Source of the DNA: Palsa-1150 sp964531095
GTDB lineage: Bacteria > Myxococcota_A > Polyangia > Polyangiales > Polyangiaceae
Length of the DNA: 64,000 bases
Direction: 5' to 3'
NCBI GenBank assembly: GCA_964531095.1
Contig: CAZHED010000006.1
Location: forward strand, 1-64,000
Shown: in pieces, positions 42,736 to 54,094 of the stretch
How the letters are laid out: each line of letters opens with the position of its first letter
Position numbering within the stretch: the first letter of the stretch is position 1
Notes under the pieces: model-generated
Told to the model about the DNA's origin: nothing
Database searches by the model: none
What the model saw: the letters and a program-made list of their open reading frames with translations, nothing else
Position numbers and translations under genes: made by a program

Positions 42736-43574
42736 CGAGCGAGCCGCTGCGCGCGCGTCACAGGCGCCGCGGATTCGTGCGAAAGCATTTCGCGCGCGAG
42801 CGACAAGTACCCCTGGGACCCTTTCGACTCCACGTCGTAAAGCAGTGCCGGCTTGCCGTGTGACGGCGCTTCGCTGAGCCGCACGTTGCGCGGGATGACG
42901 GACTCGAAGACGTGGAAGTGTCGCTTGACCTCGTCGGCCACCTGATGCGCGAGGTTGTTTCGCGGATCGAACATCGTCAGAACGATCCCCTCGAGCTCGA
43001 GCCGCGCGTTCATTCCTCCGCGCACGCGATCGATTGTCGCCATCAACGACGTGAGTCCCTCGAGCGCATAGTACTCGCACTGCATCGGCACGAGCACTCT
43101 GTCGGCGGCGGCGAGGGCGTTGACCGTCAGAATACCGAGCGACGGCGGGCAATCGATGAAGACGTATTCGAACGTCTCTTCCCTTAGAAGCTCGTCGACT
43201 GCGCGGCGCAGCTTGTAGGCCCGATCGGGGTCGTCGACGAGCTCGACGTCGACGGCGACCAGGTCTTGCTTGCTCGGTACGAGGGCGAGCGCGGCGAGCT
43301 CCGTGGGCTGCATCACTTCGCGTAGCGTCGCGCGCCCGATGAGCGCGTCGTAGACGCTGCGCTCCACCGTGCGCGGAGACACGCCGACGCCGCTGCTTGC
43401 GTTCCCCTGCGGATCGAGATCGATGAGCAATGTGCGGCGCTCGGCCGCGGCGATGCTCGCCGCCAGGTTCACCGAGGTAGTCGTCTTGCCGACACCGCCC
43501 TTTTGGTTGACGACGGCGATGATGCGGGGCGCGGGCCGTTGCTCATTGCGATCCCGGGCGCCGAGCTTGCTCAT
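42732..43574 (-). CDS. parA: Chromosome partitioning ATPase ParA
   Basis: A 280-residue ParA/Soj ATPase. The deviant Walker A motif NQKGGVGKTTTS (residues 23-34) and Walker B region DLDPQGNASSG identify the family, with VFIDCPPSLGILTVNALAAA and LTMFDPRNNLAHQVADEVK further on. It forms a dynamic nucleoid-bound ATPase gradient that moves ParB-parS complexes. It is translationally coupled to parB. Its start is divergent from a short acidic gene, across a 371-bp spacer. Confidence 0.96.
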   Translation of the reverse strand: MSKLGARDRNEQRPAPRIIAVVNQKGGVGKTTTSVNLAASIAAAERRTLLIDLDPQGNASSGVGVSPRTVERSVYDALIGRATLREVMQPTELAALALVPSKQDLVAVDVELVDDPDRAYKLRRAVDELLREETFEYVFIDCPPSLGILTVNALAAADRVLVPMQCEYYALEGLTSLMATIDRVRGGMNARLELEGIVLTMFDPRNNLAHQVADEVKRHFHVFESVIPRNVRLSEAPSHGKPALLYDVESKGSQGYLSLAREMLSHESAAPVTRAQRLAR

Positions 43575-43945
43575 GCTGGCGCCCTGTCTAGCGCGCTTTG
43601 AGCCGGCATGGCAGCCGCGCGGCCGGGAGCGTCGTGACGTCGCGGTCCTGGTTCGCGACCGACGCCCCGCGAAATCGTCGCCGTTTACTTCTTGGCCGTC
43701 GCATCAGCGTAGTACGTTGAACGACATGTAGGACAGGTCGCGTCGCAGCAGACGATTCGTCGACCTCGCGGCCCGTGGGGCCTCGGTGGAGCTTGCGGCT
43801 CACTAGGCTCACTAGGGGAGGGGGCGCGCGAACCCATCCCTCGTTTGCACGTCGTCGCATCGAACAGCACCAACGAAACCGTCGCGGCAAGGAAGCCCCG
43901 GCGGGGCGCTCGGCACAGAAGACGTGCCGGCAAGAGGAGAGCACT
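43575..43945. other. Divergent spacer between parA and a small acidic gene
   Basis: A 371-bp stretch without a convincing gene. A short minus-strand frame ending at 43685 contains a CxxxCPxC pattern but has no family features or ribosome-binding site. No consensus parS sequence was seen. Near its right end AGAGGAG (43933-43939) is the ribosome-binding site for the small gene. Confidence 0.5.
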
Positions 43946-44125
43946 ATGTCGCAGCCCAAGAGCTATCGGACGATCGAAGAGTTTCATCGCGAAGAGCTGA
44001 GGCCCCAGTACAAGGCCGGGTTCTCGCTCGACGACTTGATGCAAGAGACGATGCTCCGCGAGAGCGATCTGCTCTTCGATGATCAAGTCGACGAGTACGA
44101 ACCTGAGACCGACGACGACGAGTAG
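43946..44125 (+). CDS. Small acidic protein of unknown function
   Basis: A 59-residue protein beginning MSQPKSYRTIEEFHREELRP and ending in an acidic tail (VDEYEPETDDDE). The ATG at 43946 follows AGAGGAG with ideal spacing, which supports translation. It lies 119 bp before trigger factor, same strand. Composition suggests a soluble, largely helical protein (net charge strongly negative). I do not recognise a family; it might be a clade-specific conserved small protein. Confidence 0.65.
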   Translation: MSQPKSYRTIEEFHREELRPQYKAGFSLDDLMQETMLRESDLLFDDQVDEYEPETDDDE

Positions 44126-44244
44126 CGAGCGCCGGCGGGGGGGCGCGGGCGTCGGAGCGAGCGCGGCGTGATGGCCGCAGACCCGCTCCTTCGGCTCGGG
44201 GACACTTGCTTTCCCCGAGCGGAACATTACCCTCCGCCCTCCCA

Positions 44245-45588
44245 ATGCAAGTTCAGGTCGCCCGAATTTCGCCCGTCTTGATGGAGCTCGCCGTCGAGGT
44301 CCCGGCCGATGCCGTGAAGGCGGAGGTCGAGAAGGCCTATTCGAATCTTCAGAAGAAGGCGCGGGTCAGGGGCTTCCGTCCGGGCAAGGCTCCGCGCCAG
44401 GTCCTCGCGCACTTGTACGGACCCCAGGTGGCTTCCGACGTAGCCAACGCAATCGTGAGCGACACCCTTCCGAAGGCGCTTTCGGAGAACAACGTCCAGC
44501 CCGTGAATCAGCCTCGCGTCGAGGCGGGGAAAGTCGAAAACGGCTCGGCCTTCTCCTACAAGGCACGGTTCGAAGTCTCGCCGGAGATCCCGGAGGTCGT
44601 CTTCGAGGGACTGGAGCTCGTTCGTCCACAGACGGCCGCGGGCGAGGCGATGGTCGATGAGCAGATCGAGCTCCTGCGAAAGTCCCACGCGCGGCTCGAG
44701 CCGATCGATCCTGCGCGCCCGGCCACGAAGGGCGACGTCGTGACGATCGACTTCACGCTTTCCACCGACGGATCGGAGCTCAAGGACGGCGGCGGCGAAG
44801 GAGTGCAGCTCGAGCTCGGGTCCGGGCAGGTGCTTCCGGAGCTCGACGCCGCGCTGATGGGCAAGAGCGTCGACGACACGTTCGAGGTGGCAGCGACGTT
44901 CGGGGACACGCATCCGCGCGCCGAGCTGAAGGGAAAGTCCGCGACCTTCAACGTCAAGGTCAAAGACATCAAGCAGCGTGTGTTGCCCGCCCTCGACGAC
45001 GAGTTCGCCAAGGACGTCGGTTCGTTTCAGACGCTCGTCGAGCTGCGCGCCGACGTGCACACCCGGCTCGAGAAGATGCTGAAGGACCGAGCGGACACGG
45101 TGCTCGCGGAGCAAATCATCGACAAGCTCAACGAGAAGAACAACCTGGATTTGCCGCCATCGCTCGTCGAACAGCAGTGCCGAATGATGGAGATGGAGCT
45201 CCTCCAAAACGCCAAGCGCATGGGCCGGCAACCAACGCAGGAAGACTTCGCGAAGGTGCACCATCAGGTGCACGCGGACTCGGAAAAGAAGGTTCGCGCT
45301 GGCCTGCTCATGGCGGCGATCGCCAAGAAATTGTCGCTCCAGGTAACGGACGACGACATCCGCCAGGGAATCGAGGAGCTCGCTGCGGAGAGCGGAAAGA
45401 ATGTGGCGAAGGTCCGAGCGGAGTACAACGACCCGCAGCGCCGGAACATCCTCATCGGCATGATCTTGGAGGACAAGGTGCTCAACATCATCGAGTCCAA
45501 AGCCGTCATTCAGGATGGCGAGTCGACCGGCAAGTCCGGCTCCGAGCTCGGCTTGAACGTCGCAGAGCCCGAGGCCGCGGGCGGATGA
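44245..45588 (+). CDS. tig: Trigger factor
   Basis: A 447-residue ribosome-associated chaperone. The ribosome-binding tip is ARVRGFRPGKAPRQVL (family GFRxGKxP). A peptidyl-prolyl isomerase domain follows (ARPATKGDVVTIDFTLS, VQLELGSGQVLPELDAALMG), then the C-terminal arms (AEQIIDKLNEKNNLDLPPSL). The C-terminus ends with a short Gly/Glu-rich tail. ATG 44245 begins the family N-terminus MQVQVARISPVLMELAVEV; the open frame to 44206 is not needed. It leads the tig, clpP, clpX, lon run, the usual bacterial order. Confidence 0.96.
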   Translation: MQVQVARISPVLMELAVEVPADAVKAEVEKAYSNLQKKARVRGFRPGKAPRQVLAHLYGPQVASDVANAIVSDTLPKALSENNVQPVNQPRVEAGKVENGSAFSYKARFEVSPEIPEVVFEGLELVRPQTAAGEAMVDEQIELLRKSHARLEPIDPARPATKGDVVTIDFTLSTDGSELKDGGGEGVQLELGSGQVLPELDAALMGKSVDDTFEVAATFGDTHPRAELKGKSATFNVKVKDIKQRVLPALDDEFAKDVGSFQTLVELRADVHTRLEKMLKDRADTVLAEQIIDKLNEKNNLDLPPSLVEQQCRMMEMELLQNAKRMGRQPTQEDFAKVHHQVHADSEKKVRAGLLMAAIAKKLSLQVTDDDIRQGIEELAAESGKNVAKVRAEYNDPQRRNILIGMILEDKVLNIIESKAVIQDGESTGKSGSELGLNVAEPEAAGG

Positions 45589-45659
45589 GCCGCTTGACGG
45601 CCGGTCTCGCTCGGAGAAACGTGAATGACGACGTGGGTTGAGAACCCGAGGAAGCCATA

Positions 45660-46337
45660 ATGACCAAGCGCCCCGCCAGCCGTACGCAAGCGATTCGCTG
45701 CATCGAGTCTGCCAAAGACTTCATTCCCTACCCGACGGTCGTCGAGACGACCCACCGCGGGGAACGCAACTGGGACATTTTCAGCCGCTTGTTGAAAGAC
45801 CGCATCGTCTTTCTAGGCACGGAAATCAACGACGATGTGGCGAACATCGTCATCGCGCAATTTCTCTTCTTGGAGAGCGAAGATCCCGACAAGGAGATCA
45901 TGCTTTACATCAACAGCCCTGGCGGCGTGGTGACGAGCGGCCTGGCCATCTACGACACGATGCAGTACGTGCGCTCGACCGTGAGCACGACCTGTCTCGG
46001 GATGGCCGCGTCGATGGCGGCCGTGCTGCTCGCGGCCGGGACCAAGGGGCGGCGGATGGCCCTCCCCAACGCGCGCATCATGATCCACCAGCCGATGGGC
46101 GGGGCTCGCGGGCAGGCAACCGACATCGAGATCCAGGCGCGCGAGATTCGGCACTGGAAGGACGTGATCACCGATATCCTCGCCAGCGCGACCGGCAAGC
46201 AGAAGGATCTCATCCACAAAGACATCGACCGCGACTTTTACATGGGCCCCGTCCACGCGAAGGAATACGGTCTCATCGATGACGTGCTTCCGCCGCGGAG
46301 GAAAGGGGAGCCCGAGAAACCGGCGCGCGAGCGCTGA
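45660..46337 (+). CDS. clpP: ATP-dependent Clp protease proteolytic subunit
   Basis: A 225-residue serine protease, the 14-mer barrel of ClpXP. The catalytic triad matches the family: Ser118 in GMAASMAAV, His143 in MIHQPMGGA and Asp192 in DRDFYMG, at the same spacings as in E. coli. LYINSPGGVVTSGLAIYDTM is also characteristic. The ATG at 45660 has GAGG about ten bases upstream. The N-terminal 20 or so residues are probably a leader. It sits between tig and clpX. Confidence 0.97.
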   Translation: MTKRPASRTQAIRCIESAKDFIPYPTVVETTHRGERNWDIFSRLLKDRIVFLGTEINDDVANIVIAQFLFLESEDPDKEIMLYINSPGGVVTSGLAIYDTMQYVRSTVSTTCLGMAASMAAVLLAAGTKGRRMALPNARIMIHQPMGGARGQATDIEIQAREIRHWKDVITDILASATGKQKDLIHKDIDRDFYMGPVHAKEYGLIDDVLPPRRKGEPEKPARER

Positions 46338-46489
46338 GCTTCGGCGGGCTGGCGTAGCTGGCCGGAGCGCCCCCGTAAGCGGAGCGCCACAAGCTTGCGA
46401 CGGCCACGGGGTGGGTCTAAGCTTTCTCTCGACGCGAGGCTGGCTGTGCGCGGCATTTGCGCTCTTCGGCAACCATTTCGAGGCATGCA

Positions 46490-47746
46490 TTGGAACGCAG
46501 ACGTGACGACCACCAGAACGGCAATCTGAACTGCTCCTTCTGCGGCAAGTCCCAGAAGGAAGTGAAGAAGCTCATCGCCGGCCCAACGGTCTATATCTGC
46601 GACGAGTGCATCGGGCTGTGCAACGACATCATCGCCGAAGAGGTCGAGAAGGACGAGCCGTACGCCGGCTCGACGCCCGTTCCCAAGCCGTCCGAGATCA
46701 AGTCGATCCTCGACGACTATGTCATCGGCCAAGAGCGCGCGAAGAAGATTCTCGCGGTTGCAGTGCATAACCACTACAAGCGCATCGACTCGCGCGTCAG
46801 CGCAGACGACGTCGAGCTTGCGAAGTCGAACATCTTGCTCCTGGGCCCGACCGGCACGGGGAAAACGCTTCTCGCGCAGACGCTCGCCAAGATCCTCAAC
46901 GTTCCGTTCGCGATCGCCGACGCGACCACCCTCACGGAGGCTGGTTACGTCGGGGAGGACGTCGAGAACATCATCGTCCAGCTGCTCCAGAACGCCGATC
47001 ACGACGTGGAGCGGGCGCAGCGCGGCATCGTCTACATCGACGAGATCGACAAGATCAGCCGCAAAGGCGACAACCCCAGCATTACGCGCGACGTCTCCGG
47101 CGAGGGGGTCCAGCAAGCGCTGCTCAAGATCATCGAGGGGACGATCGCGAACGTTCCGCCCAAAGGCGGGCGAAAGCACCCTCAGCAGGACTTTCTGCAG
47201 GTCGACACCACGAACATCTTGTTCATCTGCGGCGGCGCTTTCGTCGGGCTCGAACAGATCGTCCAGCGGCGCATCGGGCAGCAAACGCTCGGCTTCGGCG
47301 CGGACATCAAGAGCAAGAAGGACTACAAGCTCGGCGAGCTACTCGAGCAGGTGCAGCCTGAAGACTTGCTCCGATTCGGGCTCATCCCGGAGTTCATCGG
47401 TCGCCTTCCGGTGCTGGCGACATTGCACGAGCTCAACGAGGACGCACTGGTCGACATTTTGACGAAGCCCAAGAACGCCCTCGTCAAGCAGTACCAGAAG
47501 CTCTTCGAGATGGACGGCGTCAAGCTCAAGTTCACCAAGGGCGCCCTTCAGGCGGTGGCCAAAGAGGCGCTCCTCCGTCAATCCGGCGCTCGCGGCCTGC
47601 GCGCAATTCTCGAGCACGCGATGCTCGACATCATGTACGAGATCCCGTCGCGGAACGGGATCAAAGAGGTGGTGGTGAACGAGGACGTCATCACCAAGCG
47701 CGAGACGCCCCTCATCGTGTACCAAAAGGAAGCCGAGCTGGCGTGA
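46490..47746 (+). CDS. clpX: ATP-dependent Clp protease ATP-binding subunit ClpX
   Basis: A 418-residue AAA+ unfoldase that feeds ClpP. It has the N-terminal zinc-binding domain (NCSFCGK ... ICDECIGLC), Walker A GPTGTGKTLLAQTL, Walker B GIVYIDEIDKI, and pore-loop GYVGEDVENI. There is no in-frame ATG near the family N-terminus. TTG at 46490 is preferred, with GAGG (46479-46482) seven bases upstream, and another TTG lies at 46457. It ends with VYQKEAELA, the typical C-terminus. It follows clpP by 152 bp and precedes lon. Confidence 0.95.
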   Translation: MERRRDDHQNGNLNCSFCGKSQKEVKKLIAGPTVYICDECIGLCNDIIAEEVEKDEPYAGSTPVPKPSEIKSILDDYVIGQERAKKILAVAVHNHYKRIDSRVSADDVELAKSNILLLGPTGTGKTLLAQTLAKILNVPFAIADATTLTEAGYVGEDVENIIVQLLQNADHDVERAQRGIVYIDEIDKISRKGDNPSITRDVSGEGVQQALLKIIEGTIANVPPKGGRKHPQQDFLQVDTTNILFICGGAFVGLEQIVQRRIGQQTLGFGADIKSKKDYKLGELLEQVQPEDLLRFGLIPEFIGRLPVLATLHELNEDALVDILTKPKNALVKQYQKLFEMDGVKLKFTKGALQAVAKEALLRQSGARGLRAILEHAMLDIMYEIPSRNGIKEVVVNEDVITKRETPLIVYQKEAELA

Positions 47747-47967
47747 GCCGGCGCCTGACTCGTGCACGGCCGTCGAGTTGCGACCAATCGCCTGGCGCGA
47801 TTGTGCTCGCGGCGCCGGACGGGACTAGATTCGTTTCCCGGGGATGCGCCTCGAACCCCCAAAACGGCCGCGGCGGGTTAGGCAGCGCCGCTCGGCCTGG
47901 CCGGGCGGTGGTCGTTTCGTCGACGCGGAAGCCCGAAGCCAGAAGCCCTGCTACCTAAGGCGTCGCT

Positions 47968-50502
<2,535 letters not shown>

Positions 50503-50573
50503 CTTTCGCGCTTGACCGAGCGCGGCGCATGCGTAAAGTGGCCGGCCCGGGTCACTCGCGGACAGGACGAGTG

Positions 50574-50645
50574 GGGCGGGTAGCTCAGCGGTAGAGCGCT
50601 GGCCTTACAAGCCGGTAGTCGCAGGTTCAATCCCTGTCCCGCCCA
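50574..50645 (+). tRNA. tRNA-Val (anticodon TAC)
   Basis: A 72-nt cloverleaf: acceptor stem GGGCGGG pairs with CCCGCCC, the D arm is GCTCAGCGGTAGAGC, the anticodon stem CTGGC/GCCGG flanks loop CTTACAA with anticodon TAC, and the T loop is TTCAATC. The 3' CCA is not encoded. It is the first of two tRNAs after lon. Confidence 0.95.
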
Positions 50646-50711
50646 CGAAAAGGTGCAAGGTGAAGTGGTCGGAGAAGTACAGCAGAACATGAAGCGGTAG
50701 ATGCAAATTTC

Positions 50712-50788
<77 letters not shown>

Positions 50789-51150
50789 TAATACTGTATG
50801 AAGACGCGAGCTTAGGCGGACTGGGCGACATCCCAGCGTTGGCGGCGGTCTTCCACGCAAAGAGCTTGCCGTCGGCGCTCTTGCTCGCACCAGCGGTCCG
50901 CTTATGCGGCAACGGTCGCGTCCGCGGCGATGGCGCTGGCCACCTGCACCTTACCCGCACCGCAAAGCGGGCGGCTTCGGCCCTACGTGCCGCGCGGTGC
51001 GCGAGAGGCATCCTGCGTCGCCCCTTTGGGCGATATGCACATTCCCCCCGCAGCCCATCCGTCTGCGGCGCGGCAATCGTGCTGTGCCGCGCTGTACCTG
51101 GTTCTTGCACTGGTGCTCGTCGGAACCGCCAACCCGGCGAGAAGGACCTG
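50789..51150. other. Non-coding stretch after tRNA-Asp
   Basis: This 362-bp stretch separates tRNA-Asp from the RsbRD-like gene. Open frames present here are low-complexity and unrelated to known families. AAGGA (51142-51146) is the ribosome-binding site of the next gene. No repeat of the tRNA end, which would suggest an integration site, was seen by eye in the next few kb. Confidence 0.5.
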
Positions 51151-51774
51151 ATGTCCCTACTACAATTTGTGACGGACAATCGGCTCGCCCTCATCAAGCG
51201 CACAAGCGCGATGGCGGCGAATCGCGCGTCTACGCCGACACCTGACGTGGAGGGGGAACGGAACGGGGTTCCCATCTTCTTGTCCCAGCTCGTCGCCGCT
51301 CTCGAAGATGATGCCGAACGCAATCCATCAAGAAGGGCGTCGAATAGCGTCCCCCCGCAGAATTCCGACATCGCGCGAAGCGCCGTGTTGCATGGTCAGG
51401 GCATGCGCAAGCTCGGGTTTACCATCGAAGAAGTCGTGCGCGAGTATGGGGACGTGTGTCAGGCGGTCACCGAGTTGGCCGATGAGCGCGACGCCGGGAT
51501 TACTGCGACCGAGTTTCACACTTTGAACCGATGCCTCGACGAGGCTACGGCCCGGTCCGTCGCCTCGTGGACCGTCGAGCGGGACCAGTCCCATTCAGAC
51601 CTAAGAGGGAAGCTGGACTTGGAGCTCTCGAACCTTGTCCTGACCGCGACCTACGCCTTTGAAGTGCTTCGCTCGGGGCGCGTCGGGATTGGCGGCTCAA
51701 CCGCCACCGTCCTCGCGCGTTGCTTGGCCGAAATGCGGGCCCTGCTCGACGACGCGAAGCCAGCGGCGGATTAG
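51151..51774 (+). CDS. RsbRD-like N-terminal sensor domain protein without a kinase domain
   Basis: A 207-residue soluble helical protein. Its core (VLHGQGMRKLGFTIEEVVRE, TEFHTLNRCLDEATARSVAS) resembles the RsbRD_N/sensor-kinase N-terminal helical domain that precedes histidine-kinase modules in many proteins. Here the protein ends without HisKA or HATPase domains. ATG 51151 follows GAGAAGGA. It may therefore be a stand-alone regulator, or a fragment of a lost kinase. It is convergent with the HD-GYP-like gene. Confidence 0.65.
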   Translation: MSLLQFVTDNRLALIKRTSAMAANRASTPTPDVEGERNGVPIFLSQLVAALEDDAERNPSRRASNSVPPQNSDIARSAVLHGQGMRKLGFTIEEVVREYGDVCQAVTELADERDAGITATEFHTLNRCLDEATARSVASWTVERDQSHSDLRGKLDLELSNLVLTATYAFEVLRSGRVGIGGSTATVLARCLAEMRALLDDAKPAAD

Positions 51775-51948
51775 GGCAGCGCGGGTCGCTACGCACGTAC
51801 GTTCGCCGCAGTGGCGTTTACGCGCGAGTTCGCCGCTCGTTCATGTCCACCGGTAGATCGAAGCGGTCAGACCGCACGCGTAGGGTTGAGTTGACGCGAG
51901 TCGACGACGACAGAGGCCTTGGCTGGCGAAGTAAGGCCGGCGAGATGG

Positions 51949-52794
51949 TCATGAGAGACTCTTGACCAGAGTTGACCGTCGGCGAGCACGGTGAGGGACC
52001 TTCCTGATCTGATCCAGGTCGTCAATGAGCTCCAAAAACCCATGATCACCGCAGAATCGGTGGTTGTTTGCGATGACCTCGCGGAGGAACGCGATGGCTT
52101 GGTCGTGGGTGCGACGCCCTCGCCGGACGGCAGCATCGTACTTGTCCAAAAGTATCACGAGTTTCTCGGGTCGCTCGAACGACGCATGCTTGCCGAAGTA
52201 TTTTGTAAAGCGGCCGTCCTCGGCGATTAGCGAATCTGGGTTCACGTTCTCCAGGATGTGGTGCGTCGCCGCCGCGGGGACCGCTTCCAAGGGCACACCA
52301 TCACCCTGGATGATGTGGAGGGTCCACGCGCTGTGCAGGTTCCAAAACTCACGCAGGGTCATTCGTGCGTCGAGACCAAGGGCTCCGAAGCGTCGAGCAC
52401 GGCGGGCCGCGTCCGCCGGAAAATACAGCTCGAAAAACCGCGCAACGGACGTCCCTCCGTCGACGACGCACTCGACGGCGAACATTTCGGCCACAAGCCG
52501 CTGCCCGTCCAGACTCGCTCCGGCGGGACCAGTTTTGCCAATGTCCGAAAAGAGGGTGCCTATCACGACGATCCGTCGCTCTAGCGCCGTGAAGCGCTTC
52601 AGCGGCTTCGAGGCGTCGTAGTAGCGAAAGATGTCGCCGGCGATGCGGACGGCTCGCTCACAGTCATTCAATGTCTTCGTGGTCTCAGCCAGGAGACGCA
52701 TCCGAGCGAGGATCGAGGGACGAATCCCCTCCACATCGACGCCGACATCCGAGCAGATGCTACGGAGTCGCTCGAAGGAACTCGTGTGGGACAT
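51949..52794 (-). CDS. HD-GYP-like domain protein with degenerate first motif
   Basis: A 281-residue protein with HD-GYP topology: ERRIVVIGTLFSDIGKTGP, HSAWTLHIIQ, ATHHILENVNP and LVILLDKYDAAVRRGRR. In active c-di-GMP phosphodiesterases the first motif reads HDIGK; here it is SDIGK, and the GYP triplet is not seen. The HH and D.YDA elements are present. It may bind rather than hydrolyse a nucleotide, or have a different metal-dependent activity. ATG 52794 is preferred over 52845. It lies between the RsbRD-like gene and the oxidoreductase gene. Confidence 0.6.
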   Translation of the reverse strand: MSHTSSFERLRSICSDVGVDVEGIRPSILARMRLLAETTKTLNDCERAVRIAGDIFRYYDASKPLKRFTALERRIVVIGTLFSDIGKTGPAGASLDGQRLVAEMFAVECVVDGGTSVARFFELYFPADAARRARRFGALGLDARMTLREFWNLHSAWTLHIIQGDGVPLEAVPAAATHHILENVNPDSLIAEDGRFTKYFGKHASFERPEKLVILLDKYDAAVRRGRRTHDQAIAFLREVIANNHRFCGDHGFLELIDDLDQIRKVPHRARRRSTLVKSLS

Positions 52795-52968
52795 GGTTCC
52801 GCTCAGATGGTGCACGATCGAGACCAGTCCGCCGCATCGCCGCAAGGCCGCGGCTGTCGATGAGACGGTCGCACAGATCTTGGGGCCGCATTGTGCGGTC
52901 CTATTGGTTCCGCGGCGTTGGTTCAGAGGGCCGAGTAACGTCCCTGACTCCCTCGAATGGCTTGGCTC

Positions 52969-53874
52969 TCACCCCGTCAGGACGACTTTCCCACCGGGGC
53001 CCTTCTCCGCCAGTTTCTGCGCTTCGCGCGCTTCCGTCAGGGGAAGCTTCTTCGCGATCGGAATGACGAGCTTTCCTTCCGCGACCGCTTGTCCGAGCTC
53101 CGCGAGCCGCTTGGCGTCCGCATGCACGAGCATCGCGTGCACCACCAGCCCCCGCCCCTTGGCTCCGGCCGGCTCCCCGACGACGCTCCCGATCGTGCCG
53201 CCCGTCTTCAGCTTGCCAAGCAGCTTCTTGATCGCGTCGCCACCGACGGTGTCCGCGATGCTGTCGAGCGGCGGGAGCTTGCCGATCTCCGCGTCGTCGT
53301 CGAGCGCCACGACGCCGTCGGCGCCGAGCTTGGTCGCTTCTGCTTTCTGCGAGCCCCGAACTCCGGCCCAGACTTTGGCGCCCAGCGCTTTGCCCGCGAA
53401 GACGGCGACTCGGCCGACGCTTCCCATAGCCCCGGTCACGAGCACCACATCACCCGCTTGGGGCTTGATGGCCTCTTCCACCAACTGCGCGCCCGTCAGG
53501 ACCACGAGCGGCAGCGCCGCGGCCTCGACGAGGTTCAACTTCGCCGGTACCGGGGCCCAAGCGTCCACCGCGGCGACGACGAGCTGGGCGTAGGCCGCGT
53601 TCACGAGGCCCATCACGCGGTCGCCCATCTTGAAGGTCGTGACTCCCGGACCGATCTCGATGACCTCACCGGACGCGTCCCGCCCGAGGATGGCCGGCAA
53701 CTCGAGCGGCATCCACGCCTTGAGCGCGCCGCCCCGGAGCTTCCAGTCGACCGGGTTGATGCTGGCGCCCGCCATCCGAACCTTGATTTGGTTCGGTCCC
53801 ACTTTGGGATCGGGCACGTCGCGGGCCTCGAGTTTCTCGACGTCACCATAACCGGTCAAAACGACGGCTTTCAT
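52969..53874 (-). CDS. NADP-dependent oxidoreductase, MDR superfamily (quinone oxidoreductase-like)
   Basis: A 301-residue medium-chain dehydrogenase/reductase of the zinc-free quinone reductase type. It starts MKAVVLTGYGDVEKLEARDV. Motifs are SINPVDWKLRGG, LGRDASGEVIEIGPGVTTFK and the NADPH-binding LVTGAMGSVGRVAVFAGKAL. No zinc-ligand Cys cluster is present. ATG 53874 fits the family N-terminus; the frame extends to 54027 but would cross the divergent ArsR promoter. It is divergent from arsR-like gene, so it may be regulated by it. Confidence 0.9.
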   Translation of the reverse strand: MKAVVLTGYGDVEKLEARDVPDPKVGPNQIKVRMAGASINPVDWKLRGGALKAWMPLELPAILGRDASGEVIEIGPGVTTFKMGDRVMGLVNAAYAQLVVAAVDAWAPVPAKLNLVEAAALPLVVLTGAQLVEEAIKPQAGDVVLVTGAMGSVGRVAVFAGKALGAKVWAGVRGSQKAEATKLGADGVVALDDDAEIGKLPPLDSIADTVGGDAIKKLLGKLKTGGTIGSVVGEPAGAKGRGLVVHAMLVHADAKRLAELGQAVAEGKLVIPIAKKLPLTEAREAQKLAEKGPGGKVVLTG

Positions 53875-54058
53875 CCCTGACTCCTCTCGTGAGCGTCGCC
53901 CTTCGGAAGCGGGCAACCATGAGATAGCGCGCCATCCGCCAACGGCTCGCGGGAGCGAAGAAATGTTTCGGACCAGCTCGCTCGACAAGCGCTCAACGGA
54001 GCGCCACGCCCGACATCCTTGGCGCACCGGTTTCAGCCGCCACCATAGGCCCTATGTC

Positions 54059-54094
54059 TTGACAGGCATATGCCTGTGTAGGCATATACAGACG
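54059..54094 (+). promoter_or_regulatory. Promoter and palindromic operator of the ArsR-like gene
   Basis: A consensus TTGACA (54059-54064) overlaps a perfect 16-bp palindrome (54062-54077, ACAGGCATATGCCTGT). A second half-site (AGGCATAT, from 54080) forms another inverted pair with TATGCCT (54069-54075) across four bases. A -10 element is not obvious; CATATA at 54083-54088 is 18 bp from the -35. Repression by the ArsR-like protein acting here is the natural reading. The GTG start lies just downstream, so the leader is very short. Confidence 0.65.

Noticed and set aside
43685..43850. Short minus-strand frame with a CxxxCPxC pattern between parA and the small acidic gene
   Set aside because: There is no ribosome-binding site and the N-terminal part is Pro/Ser-rich low complexity, so it cannot be supported as a gene.
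41860..43945. parS site near parAB
   Set aside because: No palindromic TGTTTCACGTGAAACA-like sequence was found by eye in the genes or the spacer; sites may lie elsewhere.
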